Assembly: GCF_002910905.1 (NCBI RefSeq)
Contig: NZ_NEUE01000238.1
Location: 1-64,000, forward strand
Length of the DNA stretch: 64,000 bases
Direction: 5' to 3'
Source of the DNA: Streptomyces sp. SM11
GTDB taxonomy: Bacteria > Actinomycetota > Actinomycetes > Streptomycetales > Streptomycetaceae
This document shows positions 34,001 through 41,532 of this stretch, piece by piece; positions within the stretch are counted from its first letter, which is position 1, and every line of letters starts with the position of its first letter. Both the position numbers and the translations under genes were made by a program. The notes beneath the pieces were generated by a model. It worked only from the letters and a program-made list of their open reading frames with translations, was not told the DNA's origin and did no database searches.

Positions 34001-35800
34001 GAGACGGATGATCCGTGAGTCGGCGCGCAGCCGCCCCATGACCTCGGCCTCGCGCACCAGCACCTCGGCGCGGCTGTCGGACAGCGCCACCTTCAGGACG
34101 GCCAGCGATTTGGAGAACCGCACCTCCGGCCCGGCAAGCAGGTCCCGCACCAGGAAGGCGCGGCTCGTCGACCCCGTACCCAGCCGGCGCCGGACCTCCC
34201 AGCGCCCCGCCAGCACGTCGCCCGCCACCGCGTCCAGCGGGTCCTTCTCCGGTACGGGGGCCAGCGGCGCGGCGGCCGGGGGGGCTGGTACAACCGGATC
34301 GGCGGATACGGGCTCGGTGAGGTCCTCCTCGACGACCTCCAGCATCTCCAGAAACTCGTCCACCGACGACAGCCGGGTATCCACCTCGTACGCGGTGGCA
34401 GCCTGCACCAGCTCGTCGATGTACCCCGACAGGCCGTCCACGACCGCGCTGGGACGCAGTCCCTCGCCCGCCTCGAACCGGGCCAGCAGCTCGGCCTGGC
34501 TGGCGGCCGGGGCCCTGAGCGTGGCCAGCAGGTAGGTCAGCACGCCCAGCCCGTACACGTCCAGGCCGACAGGATCGGGCTTCAGCGCGGTCAGCTCAGG
34601 CGCCAGATAGGGGTCCGCGCCCTCGGCGAGGTGCGCGCCCGCACGGGAGAGTGTCGTGGGCGCAAGACGGTCACCGCCGCCGGGGCCACCCTGCTCGGAG
34701 CCGCGCTGGACGGCGATCTGCCAGTCGGAGATCTGCAGGAACGGGCTGAGCCACCCCGCGTCCTCGCCGTCCGAGCCGTTCGCGCCCCGGGGGCGCGGCA
34801 TCAGATGAATCGCGCGTGCCGCGAGACTGCGGTGGTAGATCCGTCGGCCGTGCGCCGAACGCACCGTCTCGGCGAGCTGGCGTACCAGTGCCATGCGGCT
34901 CAGGATGTCCAGCTTGGCTCCGTGCTGGAGCAGATACTCGTCCAGCCGCAGAGTTCGCGGGTCGTAGTCGAAGATCAGCGCGGGGCCCGCGGAGTGCCCG
35001 GACGGGTCGTACTGCTTCAGCTGCACGACTCCCGGGTGCCGGAAACGCCGCAGCACCGCGGCCTCCCGCCGTGCCGCGTTCTCCACCGAGGCACGCAGGC
35101 CGGCGTCCGAGCCGCGTTCCCGCAGATACACCCGCACCCGCGCTGCCTCTGGCAGATCGGTGTGCTTGGCCAGGTAGTCGGCCCAGGTGGGACCGGAATC
35201 GAAGGACTTGCGGTTCAGGAGGTAGGGGCCGACCTTGTACTCGGCGTCGCTGGGGGCGATGCCGATCTTCTTCAGCGCCCCGGCCACGGCACGCGAACGC
35301 ACCGCGTCGATCCGGCGCTGGTCGTAGGCCGGAGGCTCCTTCAGCATCACGACGAGCTGCGGGACGGTGTGGACGCCGTGCCGGTCATGGGCCGGGAGAC
35401 GGTTCCTCAGCGCGGAGTCGGTGAAGCACACCGCCTCCGAGACCCAGACCCGTACGCCCTGGCTCTCCAGCAGTCCCGCCAGCTCCTTGGCCTTCCGGTT
35501 CGCCAGGTGCAGGGGGTTGCCGTGCGAGACCGCCCGGCCGCCGGGCCGGGTCTGCAACCACGAGCCGTTGCGGGACTCGACCGAGCCGTGCCAGTCCTTC
35601 AGCTCGATGAGGTGCACACCACCCGGAGCGATGACCAGGAGGTCCACCTCGCGGACGTGACCGGTGTTGGCGGTGAAGGTGAAGTTCGACCAGGCCCGCC
35701 AGGGATCGTTGTCCGGCAACTCGGCGCGGATGGCCTCCAGGCCCCGCCGCTCGTGCGGGAACTCGGATTCCGTGACCGTTTCCCAGCGGCCTTCCCGCAT
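31076..35800 (-). CDS. pglW: BREX/Pgl NERD-kinase protein PglW
   Basis: A 1574-residue protein with an N-terminal NERD nuclease-related domain (REVDLLVIAPGGVHLIELKD, about 50-70), then a degenerate kinase-like region (IYHRSLAARAIHL and ISDWQIA in place of HRD and DFG), then an intact Ser/Thr kinase domain: glycine loop RRLGTGSTSRAF near 540, HRDIKPDNIAIR near 682 and DFSLAG near 705. A helix-hairpin-helix-like segment (LVNAPGLGAKTRREVLGRI) and long helical C-terminal part follow. The start ATG 35800 has GGGGA upstream; the frame is open to 36118 but that is weakly coding. PglW is the kinase of type 2 BREX and is needed for Pgl phage resistance in S. coelicolor. It overlaps pglX by four bases. 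Confidence 0.92.
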   Translation of the reverse strand: MREGRWETVTESEFPHERRGLEAIRAELPDNDPWRAWSNFTFTANTGHVREVDLLVIAPGGVHLIELKDWHGSVESRNGSWLQTRPGGRAVSHGNPLHLANRKAKELAGLLESQGVRVWVSEAVCFTDSALRNRLPAHDRHGVHTVPQLVVMLKEPPAYDQRRIDAVRSRAVAGALKKIGIAPSDAEYKVGPYLLNRKSFDSGPTWADYLAKHTDLPEAARVRVYLRERGSDAGLRASVENAARREAAVLRRFRHPGVVQLKQYDPSGHSAGPALIFDYDPRTLRLDEYLLQHGAKLDILSRMALVRQLAETVRSAHGRRIYHRSLAARAIHLMPRPRGANGSDGEDAGWLSPFLQISDWQIAVQRGSEQGGPGGGDRLAPTTLSRAGAHLAEGADPYLAPELTALKPDPVGLDVYGLGVLTYLLATLRAPAASQAELLARFEAGEGLRPSAVVDGLSGYIDELVQAATAYEVDTRLSSVDEFLEMLEVVEEDLTEPVSADPVVPAPPAAAPLAPVPEKDPLDAVAGDVLAGRWEVRRRLGTGSTSRAFLVRDLLAGPEVRFSKSLAVLKVALSDSRAEVLVREAEVMGRLRADSRIIRLVEPEPQRIAHRTVLVMEYVGDERAADPDTAAAPGSTRARRREETVARQLRDSGRLSVDQLEAYGDYLFGAVDFLEGEGVWHRDIKPDNIAIRIRPNRTRELVLIDFSLAGYPVHETGAGTDGYLDPFIGTLTDRSVYDAHAERYALAVTLHEMASRELPLWGDGKVSARQTDPKREPYPTIAGDAFDPAVKDGLVAFFRTALHRDASQRFRDLKPMRDAWKKTFLAMDEAKPSTRRSRTVPDADEQVSARPRTPEAGIADAEEDSAERLRDRQAAQADRTTAVSASGLGPAAVSFVYGLKVNTVGELLDYSQRQLVNAPGLGAKTRREVLGRIKEWRRRLAELPAAPLTPQGRKEARAELSAAEEAVAGELANAGATDSDSLPQRALRGVSLDALATIFVPELKKDGSNRNECEMVRLLLRLPNERGELPSEVGVWPKQKDVAEALGLSAGRIPQMLKTQRTRWKRHPTVRALRAEILELLHTSGRLASAAEVADALAVRRGTTLLEREQRRALALAAVRAVVEAEQLLPQESEFRHAPNRDAADEAMGAGLLALEVGENDAPRTPSAPGLLYYAQQLGRVADRLAKLDTLPTATTVLTELTAVPPPSETVEWDERRLVVVAAAASRNAGATPRLEVYPRDLPLVRALRLTQAGLVRWIPGVPDADQPGLPPSEVQERVRARFPELLNERGERTLLSGGRLTKALRDAGFELVLSTRQSTGTLRYLPRRSDIASSFLSSEGRRQATATISARRYSDDAENAGAWAAEERLLASARRDGFRVLTVRTALTRDAVRELTSDRFGARPVSVTELFLDALHDLVDARPKPTWETILRADVAPPGSKGAMKFAEYARTAWAAVEPRVGELLSVAGFQSPVLLTDAGVLARYDAMGVLDRLAEQARDGRAGLWLLCPQSDPARPPRLGRTAVPHQAGLGEWIPLPDGWALNVHRGDEQEGGGVRSTSAVNANATTGDVQK

Positions 35801-36020
35801 ACGCCGTCCCCGCTCCGCTTCCGTGGTGTCCGGGGATTCGCGGCGTCCTGTTCGCTTCAGCCACGGAGAAATCCCCCGACCGATCGTATCGGCTGGGCGC
35901 GATTGCCTGCGCCTGTCGCGGGGGCTTCGGAATCTCGTGGGCGGTGCTTCGCCGGACACCGGGGAACGTCGAGTGGCGGTATCGCGGTGATGCTTCGTGA
36001 CGGGCGTGGAGCCTGAGGCA

Positions 36021-36080
36021 GAATCATGACCCATGATTCGTTCCCCAACGGACTGCTGTGTCTCTCCGAACGGACTGCTG
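36021..36080. promoter_or_regulatory. Palindrome and direct repeat in pglW/methyltransferase divergent region
   Basis: The 373-base gap between pglW and the divergent small membrane gene holds two ordered elements. One is a perfect inverted repeat GAATCATG-acc-CATGATTC (36021-36039). The other is a 12-base direct repeat AACGGACTGCTG at 36047-36058 and 36069-36080, 22 bases apart, or two helical turns, so a regulator could bind both copies on one face of the DNA. A further CCGAT-CGT-ATCGG palindrome lies near 35881. No other gene is seen in the gap. Confidence 0.5.
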
Positions 36081-36173
36081 CATGCGGTACGGTGGTGAGG
36101 TAGCTGGCTGAGGGGCACGCCTTCACGTCTGCTTTGTGGTCATTCAGTGATGTCTGGATCAACGGGAGGGCAG

Positions 36174-36359
36174 ATGGAGGAGCGGAAGGCCCGGGCGAAG
36201 TCCGCCGTGGCGCTGGGGATGATCTGTGCGCTGACGGCCGCGTTCTGGCAGTTGGCCCGTACCGGCAGCGTGGACCAGGGGCTGGAGGCCGGTGGGATGG
36301 TGTTCGTCGCCGTGGTCAGCCTGGCCTTCATCGTCCTGACCTACGTGGGGTCCGACTGA
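36174..36359 (+). CDS. Small two-helix membrane protein
   Basis: A 61-residue protein with a charged start (MEERKARAKS) and two hydrophobic helices, about residues 11-27 (AVALGMICALTAAFW) and 40-57 (GMVFVAVVSLAFIVLTYVG). I chose ATG 36174 because GGGAGGG lies five to six bases upstream; longer frames from 36147 lack this. It is the first plus-strand gene across from pglW and precedes the methyltransferase by 70 bases. The family is not recognised. Small membrane proteins near defence loci are sometimes effectors, but nothing in the sequence shows that here. Confidence 0.65.
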   Translation: MEERKARAKSAVALGMICALTAAFWQLARTGSVDQGLEAGGMVFVAVVSLAFIVLTYVGSD

Positions 36360-36428
36360 GCACCGACAGGCATGATGGGGCGGACCCGGCACACGTACGT
36401 GGGTGGCACGAGAGGACAGGAGCCGAAG

Positions 36429-37847
36429 GTGGAGAAAGCGTCGAATGTGCCGCTGTCGCGTGCGCTGGACGCTGTGCGCGGCGCGTTGACCCAACCGGAT
36501 GCCGTTCACTTCGTCATGCTGCTGGCCCTCCTGCGCCACGAGGCGCAGCGCGACGACTTGATGGAGACGTCGCAGGCGGAGCACGCCTGGAGCGGAGTTC
36601 TGGGCCGGGGCCTGTGGATGCGGGACGGACGCGATGTCGTGTCGGAGGTCATGCGCGGCCTGGGGGAGTGGCAGGCGCACCACAGGGAACTGCGGGACCT
36701 GCCGCCTGACCTCACGGACGTTCGGGGGGCCGATCTGGAGCCGCTCGTCCACTGCGTGTCCACGGCTCAGGACCTGGCGACGTTGTTCGAGGACTGCCTG
36801 GAACACGTCCAGAGGTCGGCCAAGGGAGGGGACTACTACACCCCCATGGACCTGGCCGGACTGGTGTCCGGCCTGATGGAACCTCGTCCGGGCGAGAGCG
36901 TCTACGACCCGGCATGCGGCTCCGGCGGCTTCTTGCTCAAGGCCGATGAGTACGCGCGTACGCGGGGCGGGCAGCCCGGCGATACGGCTCTGTACGGACA
37001 GGACTCCAACCGGGCAGCGCTGGAAACGGCTGCGATCAACCTCACGGTGCACGGCGTTCCGAGCTCTCTGCACGGCCCGGCGTCCAGCCTGACCGAGGGC
37101 GGGTTCCAGGACCTGACCTTCGACGTGGTCCTCGCCAACCCGCCCTTCAACCAGACCGCGTGGTCCCAGCAGGGCCGGGAGATCCATCCCGACTGGCGTT
37201 ACGGGGTCCCGCCGGCAGGAAACGGGAACTTCGCCTGGGCGCAGCACGTGGTGAGCAGGATGTCGCCCAAGGGGCCCGGCCGCGGAGCCTTGCTTCTGCC
37301 CACCGCCGCTGCCTCCACCACACGGTCCGCGGAACTCCAGATCCGTGCAAACCTCATCGAGAACGATGCCCTCAGCTGCGTGATCGAGCTTCCTGCGGGT
37401 CTACTCCCGCACGTACGTAACCCGGTGACGCTGTGGCTCTTCAACAGCAGCAAGAAAGGCGGCATGCCCTGGGGAGCGAGCGACCGGTCCGGGCACACCC
37501 TGCTGATCGACGCCAGCGATACCGCGGTCAAGGTCGCGCGCGGACGCCGGATTCTGCCGGACGACGCCAGAAGCCGCATCACGGCCACCTTCGCATCCTG
37601 GCGCGGTGCGCAGGACGAGGAGCCCTACGAGGACGTGCCCAGCTGGTGCAGATCGCTGTCGATCGAGGAGATCGCCGCTCAGGACTACGACGTTCTGCCT
37701 TCCCGCCGTGTCGGCGCGCCCGTAGTGGAGGCTGGCCACGGCGATGACAAGGAGCGGGTGGGCGACTTGACCCAGGAGCTGTACGGCCTCTTCGACATGT
37801 CCCACCGGCTGGAGGCCGAGCTGCGCGATCTTCTGGAGCAGTGGTGA
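36429..37847 (+). CDS. hsdM: Type I-like N6-adenine methyltransferase (HsdM family)
   Basis: A 472-residue methyltransferase with motif I DPACGSGGFLLKAD near residue 160 and motif IV LANPPFNQTAW near 237, the HsdM hallmarks, preceded by GGDYYTPMDLAGLV, the typical N-terminal approach to motif I. The start GTG 36429 has AGGAG six bases upstream. Its stop overlaps the next start (GTGA), coupling it to a specificity subunit. In type I restriction-modification two M and one S subunits form the methylase and HsdR adds cleavage; no HsdR-like gene occurs in this window. The gene is divergent from pglW, so it may act with the BREX locus or be an orphan methylase. The C-terminal helical segment (LTQELYGLFDMSHRLEAEL) is a probable S-contact region. 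Confidence 0.88.
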   Translation: MEKASNVPLSRALDAVRGALTQPDAVHFVMLLALLRHEAQRDDLMETSQAEHAWSGVLGRGLWMRDGRDVVSEVMRGLGEWQAHHRELRDLPPDLTDVRGADLEPLVHCVSTAQDLATLFEDCLEHVQRSAKGGDYYTPMDLAGLVSGLMEPRPGESVYDPACGSGGFLLKADEYARTRGGQPGDTALYGQDSNRAALETAAINLTVHGVPSSLHGPASSLTEGGFQDLTFDVVLANPPFNQTAWSQQGREIHPDWRYGVPPAGNGNFAWAQHVVSRMSPKGPGRGALLLPTAAASTTRSAELQIRANLIENDALSCVIELPAGLLPHVRNPVTLWLFNSSKKGGMPWGASDRSGHTLLIDASDTAVKVARGRRILPDDARSRITATFASWRGAQDEEPYEDVPSWCRSLSIEEIAAQDYDVLPSRRVGAPVVEAGHGDDKERVGDLTQELYGLFDMSHRLEAELRDLLEQW

Positions 37848-39145
37848 GCCCGGACCCCCTGGAGGAGCGCCTGAGCCGACTGCCCCGAGGCTGGCGAGCA
37901 GCCCCCCTGGAGCGGCTGCCATGGGTTCAGGACATCCGCTACGGCATCACCCGGCCCGGTGCGCACGAGGACGACGGCGTAGGGATGGTCCGAGCCTCCG
38001 ACATCCAGGAGGGCCGACTCCTCAGCGAGGAACCGAGGAGGATCAGTCCCCTCACCCACAAGGCGAATGCCCGCAGCGAGGTGAGGGTGGGGGATGTACT
38101 CATCGTGCTCGTGGGGAGAGTTGGTGAGACAGCTCTGGTGACCGAGGCGCACGAAGGATGGAACGTGGCCCGTACGGTCGCACTGGTGCGCACGACGGGT
38201 CCGGACCAGGCAGCCTGGCTCAGACTGTGGCTGAGGTCGTCGTACGTCCGGGCCTGGTGCGACAGGCACGTCAGAGGCTCTACGCTGCAACGCACTCTCA
38301 ACCTGAAGGACCTGCGCGGGCTCCCCGTGCCGCTGCCGCCCGCAGGAGCCGAGGCGGCACTTCTCCGGACGGTGAAGGCAGCAGAGGGAAAGATGTCGGT
38401 GAACAGGCGTATCGCGGAATGCGCCATGTCGCTGAGCGACGCGCTGTTCGCCGTCGAGGCGCGGAACAGGGGAGCCTGGCCCGAACGATCCTTTGGCGCG
38501 GTGACGCACTTGCGCATGGGGCAAGTGGCGCGCCCCCGTGAGGGTGCCTCTTCCCCAACAGGGGTGCTCCCGAAAGACGGTGTGCCTTTCCTCGCGCCTG
38601 CGGACGTGCTGCGCAAGGGCCTTCCGTACGTCTCGCGGACAGAGGCCTGGCTGGTATCCCCTGACGGGGACTCCGTGTGCGCTCCCCAGTCCCTTCTCCT
38701 CGCGACCAGGGAGGACGGCGTGCATGCTGTCCTGAACGAGGTGCCGGTAGTGCCCGGGCGAGGCGTGCTGGCCCTGCATACCGAGACGTTGGCCGACACG
38801 TACTGGCTCCTGCACGAAGTCCGATCCCGAAGCAGGGAGCTCACCGCTGCGGCCCAAGGGCCGGGGGGGCGCGAACTGAGCCGCAACGCGTTGGCTTCCT
38901 CTGTACTCCATTGGCCCCCGTCTTCCATGCGTGAGCGGTTCGCACAGGTCGTCGGCAGGCTCCACATGCGCGCGAGAGAGGCTCACGCGGAGAACGCGGT
39001 TCTCAGTAGGTTGCCGGACGGCCTCTTGGACAATTTCCTCGACGGAGCGGCTGTTGACGAGGGCGGGGGGAGTGCCCGGCGCCACTCCCCATGGCCCACG
39101 CCGGGGCCGCCCGGCGCCTGCGTGCCCAGATCGGCGTACACCTGA
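37844..39145 (+). CDS. hsdS: Type I-like DNA specificity subunit (HsdS family)
   Basis: A 433-residue protein with two target-recognition halves. Each has the HsdS layout: a start such as WVQDIRYGITRPGAHED with VRASDIQEGRL, a block VGDVLIVLVGRVGETALV, and a coiled-coil spacer after LKDLRGLPVPLPPAGAEAALLRTV; the second half repeats this (FLAPADVLRKGL, SLLLATREDGVH, HWPPSSMRERFAQVV). The start GTG 37844 overlaps the hsdM stop. It should direct the methyltransferase to a two-part sequence, one half per domain. The C-terminal 40 residues (GGGSARRHSPWPTP onward) are low-complexity and may be an extension into decayed downstream sequence, which contains an NB-ARC fragment. Confidence 0.85.
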   Translation: MSPDPLEERLSRLPRGWRAAPLERLPWVQDIRYGITRPGAHEDDGVGMVRASDIQEGRLLSEEPRRISPLTHKANARSEVRVGDVLIVLVGRVGETALVTEAHEGWNVARTVALVRTTGPDQAAWLRLWLRSSYVRAWCDRHVRGSTLQRTLNLKDLRGLPVPLPPAGAEAALLRTVKAAEGKMSVNRRIAECAMSLSDALFAVEARNRGAWPERSFGAVTHLRMGQVARPREGASSPTGVLPKDGVPFLAPADVLRKGLPYVSRTEAWLVSPDGDSVCAPQSLLLATREDGVHAVLNEVPVVPGRGVLALHTETLADTYWLLHEVRSRSRELTAAAQGPGGRELSRNALASSVLHWPPSSMRERFAQVVGRLHMRAREAHAENAVLSRLPDGLLDNFLDGAAVDEGGGSARRHSPWPTPGPPGACVPRSAYT

Positions 39146-39260
39146 CCCTGGGGAAGTGTGGGCGCAGCGTGTGAAGCCAGGCCAGTGTGACCACGGTCTT
39201 CTCCACCCCGCCCAGCCCGCTCACCGCCGCCAGTGTGGGATGCCCGTCCTCCGTCGCCGG
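39100..39260 (-). pseudogene. NB-ARC ATPase fragment (AfsR/STAND-like), decayed
   Basis: On the minus strand AAVSGLGGVEKTVVTLAWLH (about 39186-39245) is the P-loop of an AfsR-type or other NB-ARC regulator, where family members read GLGGVGKT; the Gly before Lys is Glu here. The next block, GQVYADLGTQAPGGP, is present but in a different frame, so at least one frameshift lies near 39165. Nothing else of the gene can be recognised. It marks the decayed right edge of the accessory region and leaves 363 bases (39146-39508) without an intact gene. Confidence 0.6.
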
Positions 39261-39508
39261 CACCGGTGCACTTCCAGGTCGGCGGCACCTCCTCCCGCGC
39301 ACGGCTCCGGACACACGGATGCGCAGACACTCTCGGACTGGACGACCTGGGGCATGCCGTCGGTATGGGCAATTCGTACGGGTGGCTGTACGAGTCACGC
39401 ACACCACCCCGCGTCTTTCACAGGTTCTCCGCCCTCCGAACCGCCCCCTGTGACACCGTGGATCAACTGATGACCCGGGTGTCCGGGCATCCGCGAAGGG
39501 GGACCTTG

Positions 39509-39832
39509 ATGCGACTTCGTACCGCCGCGGCCTCGGCCGTGCTCGTCCTGTGCGCCACGGCGGGCGCGGCGGCCTGTTCGTCCTCGCCGGACGCCGCGGA
39601 CGCCACCCGGCCCGCCGCCCCCACCGCGCCGGCTCCCGTGGAAGGCCTGGCGGGGAACATCGAGACGGGCGAGCGCCAGGCGGGCCCGCCCGAGTTGAAC
39701 GGGCAGAGCGTGGCCGGTCCCGCGAAGTGCGCGACCTCCGCCTCCGAGATCCCGGCGGCCTGCGCCCTCGACCTCACGTTCGCCGACGTCACGGAGGGGG
39801 AGCGGGCCGCGGAGCCGCCCACTCTGCCGTAG
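39509..39832 (+). CDS. Small secreted lipoprotein
   Basis: A 107-residue protein with a twin-Arg-free signal (MRLRTAAASAVLVLCATAGAAAC) ending in a lipobox-like GAAAC, followed by a disordered Ser/Ala/Pro linker. Two further Cys (AKCATSA and PAACALD) may form a disulfide. AAGGGGG precedes the ATG by a few bases. No family is recognised. A strong palindromic terminator lies about 30 bases downstream, so it is probably monocistronic. Confidence 0.7.
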   Translation: MRLRTAAASAVLVLCATAGAAACSSSPDAADATRPAAPTAPAPVEGLAGNIETGERQAGPPELNGQSVAGPAKCATSASEIPAACALDLTFADVTEGERAAEPPTLP

Positions 39833-39863
39833 CGCCCGGCCCGCGAACGAGTGGGAGCGACGC

Positions 39864-39904
39864 AACTGGAGGGCGGCACGCCATCGGCGTGCCGCCCTCC
39901 AGTT
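39864..39904. terminator. Perfect 19-bp stem-loop terminator
   Basis: Two perfectly complementary 19-base arms (39864-39882 and 39886-39904) enclose a 3-base ATC loop. It lies about 30 bases after the lipoprotein stop. Without a T-run it is of the stem-only type common in Streptomyces, and it may work in both directions. Confidence 0.85.
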
Positions 39905-40043
39905 CTGTGTCCCGCCCCGGCTTCGGCGTTCCTGCCCGCTCTCCGGCGCACGGGCGACGCAGGTCACCAGGGGCACCACGGGGCCCATGCGTCACAGGAG
40001 CCCCTTCCGTCCGTCACAGCGATCTCTTAGTCTCACATCCTGT

Positions 40044-40053
40044 TCACATGTGA
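40044..40053. promoter_or_regulatory. Palindrome TCACATGTGA upstream of secreted protein gene
   Basis: A perfect 10-base palindrome flanked by TGT and CA, 46 bases before the ATG at 40100, in a locally AT-richer stretch. It could be an operator or part of the promoter. The protein binding it cannot be told from sequence. Confidence 0.3.
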
Positions 40054-40099
40054 CAACTGATGACCTCGCTACAGAGGTCAGGCGCGGGGGTAAGGAAGC

Positions 40100-40663
40100 A
40101 TGCGTGGAAACTGGCGCTCGAAGTTGAGCGTTCTCGTCGGTGCGTCGGCACTTGCGTTCTCGGCCGTCACCGCGACGCCGGCGCTGGCCGACGACGCACC
40201 GGAGGCCCCCCTCGAAGTGCAGGTGCCCGCGGACGTGGAGATCGTCGAGGGCATCGCCCCGGAACCCGGGACCGAGGTCCCCTTCCCGGTGGGCGGGACG
40301 GAGACGACGGGAACGGCGGACGCGGTGGCATCCGCGATGGCCGCTCCGCCCTCGAACACGTGCCTGGGCGCGACCGCCGCCTACGGCTCCAGCGGGTGCT
40401 TCCAGCACAACGGCGACATCGTCTGGGCGGGCGACACGAAGAAGGACGGCATGTCGGCGGCCATCGGTGTCTATACCGACTACGGCCGAGCCGAGGCGGT
40501 CTGCATCAACAAGCTCGGCGTGAACACCTGGGCGACCTGCAACAAGGACTACCGCGAGACCGGCAACGTACGCCTGCGGGTTCTGCGGTACGACGGCGAC
40601 ACCGGCAAGTTCTACCAGCCCGAGGCCTGGTCCGGCTGGATCCCGGTCGACGGCGAGTACTGA
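40100..40663 (+). CDS. Secreted protein, unknown
   Basis: A 187-residue protein with a clear Sec signal: basic start MRGNWRSK, hydrophobic core LSVLVGASALAFSAVTA and a likely cleavage after TPALA. The mature part has an acidic linker and then a domain of about 90 residues with four Cys (NTCLGA, SGCFQH, AVCINK, ATCNKD), probably two disulfides, and many aromatic residues. AAGGA sits upstream of the ATG. I do not recognise the fold. It is monocistronic, followed by a gap to the convergent tRNA gene. Confidence 0.72.
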   Translation: MRGNWRSKLSVLVGASALAFSAVTATPALADDAPEAPLEVQVPADVEIVEGIAPEPGTEVPFPVGGTETTGTADAVASAMAAPPSNTCLGATAAYGSSGCFQHNGDIVWAGDTKKDGMSAAIGVYTDYGRAEAVCINKLGVNTWATCNKDYRETGNVRLRVLRYDGDTGKFYQPEAWSGWIPVDGEY

Positions 40664-40752
40664 CCCGACCTCCTCGGAGGGCGAGCCGGACCACACTCCG
40701 ACTCCGCTCGCCCTCACGAGGGTGCGGAACGCACGAGGGCGTGGCGCACACG

Positions 40753-40784
40753 AAAAAACCGGACCAGCCTCTGCTGGTCCGGTT
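40753..40784 (-). terminator. Rho-independent terminator of tRNA-Arg
   Basis: On the minus strand, a 12-base stem (AACCGGACCAGC and its complement, 4-base loop) is followed by a run of six T residues. It begins 15 bases after the tRNA 3' end. It probably also stops transcription of the secreted protein gene from the other side. Confidence 0.88.
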
Positions 40785-40798
40785 CTTCAATCCGGAAG

Positions 40799-40870
40799 TG
40801 CCCCCGGCAGGATTCGAACCTGCGCACCCGGCTCCGGAGGCCGATGCTCTATCCCCTGAGCTACGGGGGC
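40799..40870 (-). tRNA. tRNA-Arg (anticodon CCG)
   Basis: A complete 72-nt cloverleaf: acceptor GCCCCCG/CGGGGGC, D arm GCTC...GAGC, anticodon stem TCGGC/GCCGG with loop CTCCGGA giving anticodon CCG, a 4-nt variable loop, and T arm GCAGG-TTCGAAT-CCTGC, with discriminator A. The CCA end is not encoded. It reads CGG codons, which are frequent in this genome. The 3' end faces the accessory region, as expected for an integration target. Confidence 0.95.
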
Positions 40871-41060
40871 GTATCGCGGTGCTGCTCTGCGACGGGTGAA
40901 ACACTACCAGCTCCCACGGGGTGTCCGTGAACAGGTATTCCGCCGTGGCTCCGCGCCCCTTCCTCCCGGCCGGGAGGCCCGTGCGACCGGTGTCCACCCG
41001 TCCGGGGCGGAAGTGGACAAAACTCGGACGCCGCCCCTCCCGCCGACCTACTCTCGAAGG

Positions 41061-41495
41061 GTGTCAGGGGCGTACGGCCGCGTGCTTGTTGTCGACGACA
41101 ACAAGGTCATCCGGCAGCTGATCAGGGTCAATCTCGAGCTGGAGGGCTTCGAGGTCGTGACCGCGGCCGATGGCGTCGAGTGCCTGGACCTGGTCGAGCG
41201 GGTCCGCCCCGACGCCATCACCCTCGATGTCGTGATGCCCCGGCTGGACGGTCTGGAGACCGCCACCCGCCTGCGCGCCGATCCCCGCACCCGCGGCCTT
41301 CCCATCGCCGTCATCAGCGCCTGTACGCCCTACGAGGTCGACGCGGGCGTGGCGGCCGGGGTCGACGCGTTTCTGGCGAAGCCGTTCGAGCCGAGCGAGC
41401 TGGTGCGGATCATGCGCCGACTGGTGACGGGGGAGGAAGAGCCCTCGGTGGACGGGCGGCACGGCGCCGGGCGGGCGGGGAGCACCGCCGGCTGA
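41061..41495 (+). CDS. Single-domain CheY-like response regulator
   Basis: A 144-residue receiver domain with no output domain. Acidic pocket VVDDNK near residue 12, phospho-acceptor Asp in ITLDVVMPRLDG near residue 56, the switch Ser in AVISACTP and the conserved Lys in LAKPFEPSE are all present. The start is GTG 41061 (VSGAYGRVLVVDDN). TACTCT lies about 8 bases before it, suggesting a leaderless transcript. No histidine kinase is adjacent. The C-terminal 20 residues are a disordered tail. It stands just upstream of the DALR protein and lysA. Confidence 0.88.
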   Translation: MSGAYGRVLVVDDNKVIRQLIRVNLELEGFEVVTAADGVECLDLVERVRPDAITLDVVMPRLDGLETATRLRADPRTRGLPIAVISACTPYEVDAGVAAGVDAFLAKPFEPSELVRIMRRLVTGEEEPSVDGRHGAGRAGSTAG

Positions 41496-41532
41496 CCGGG
41501 GCGTCGAAGCCGGGGCCCTGGCGGCCACGGCG

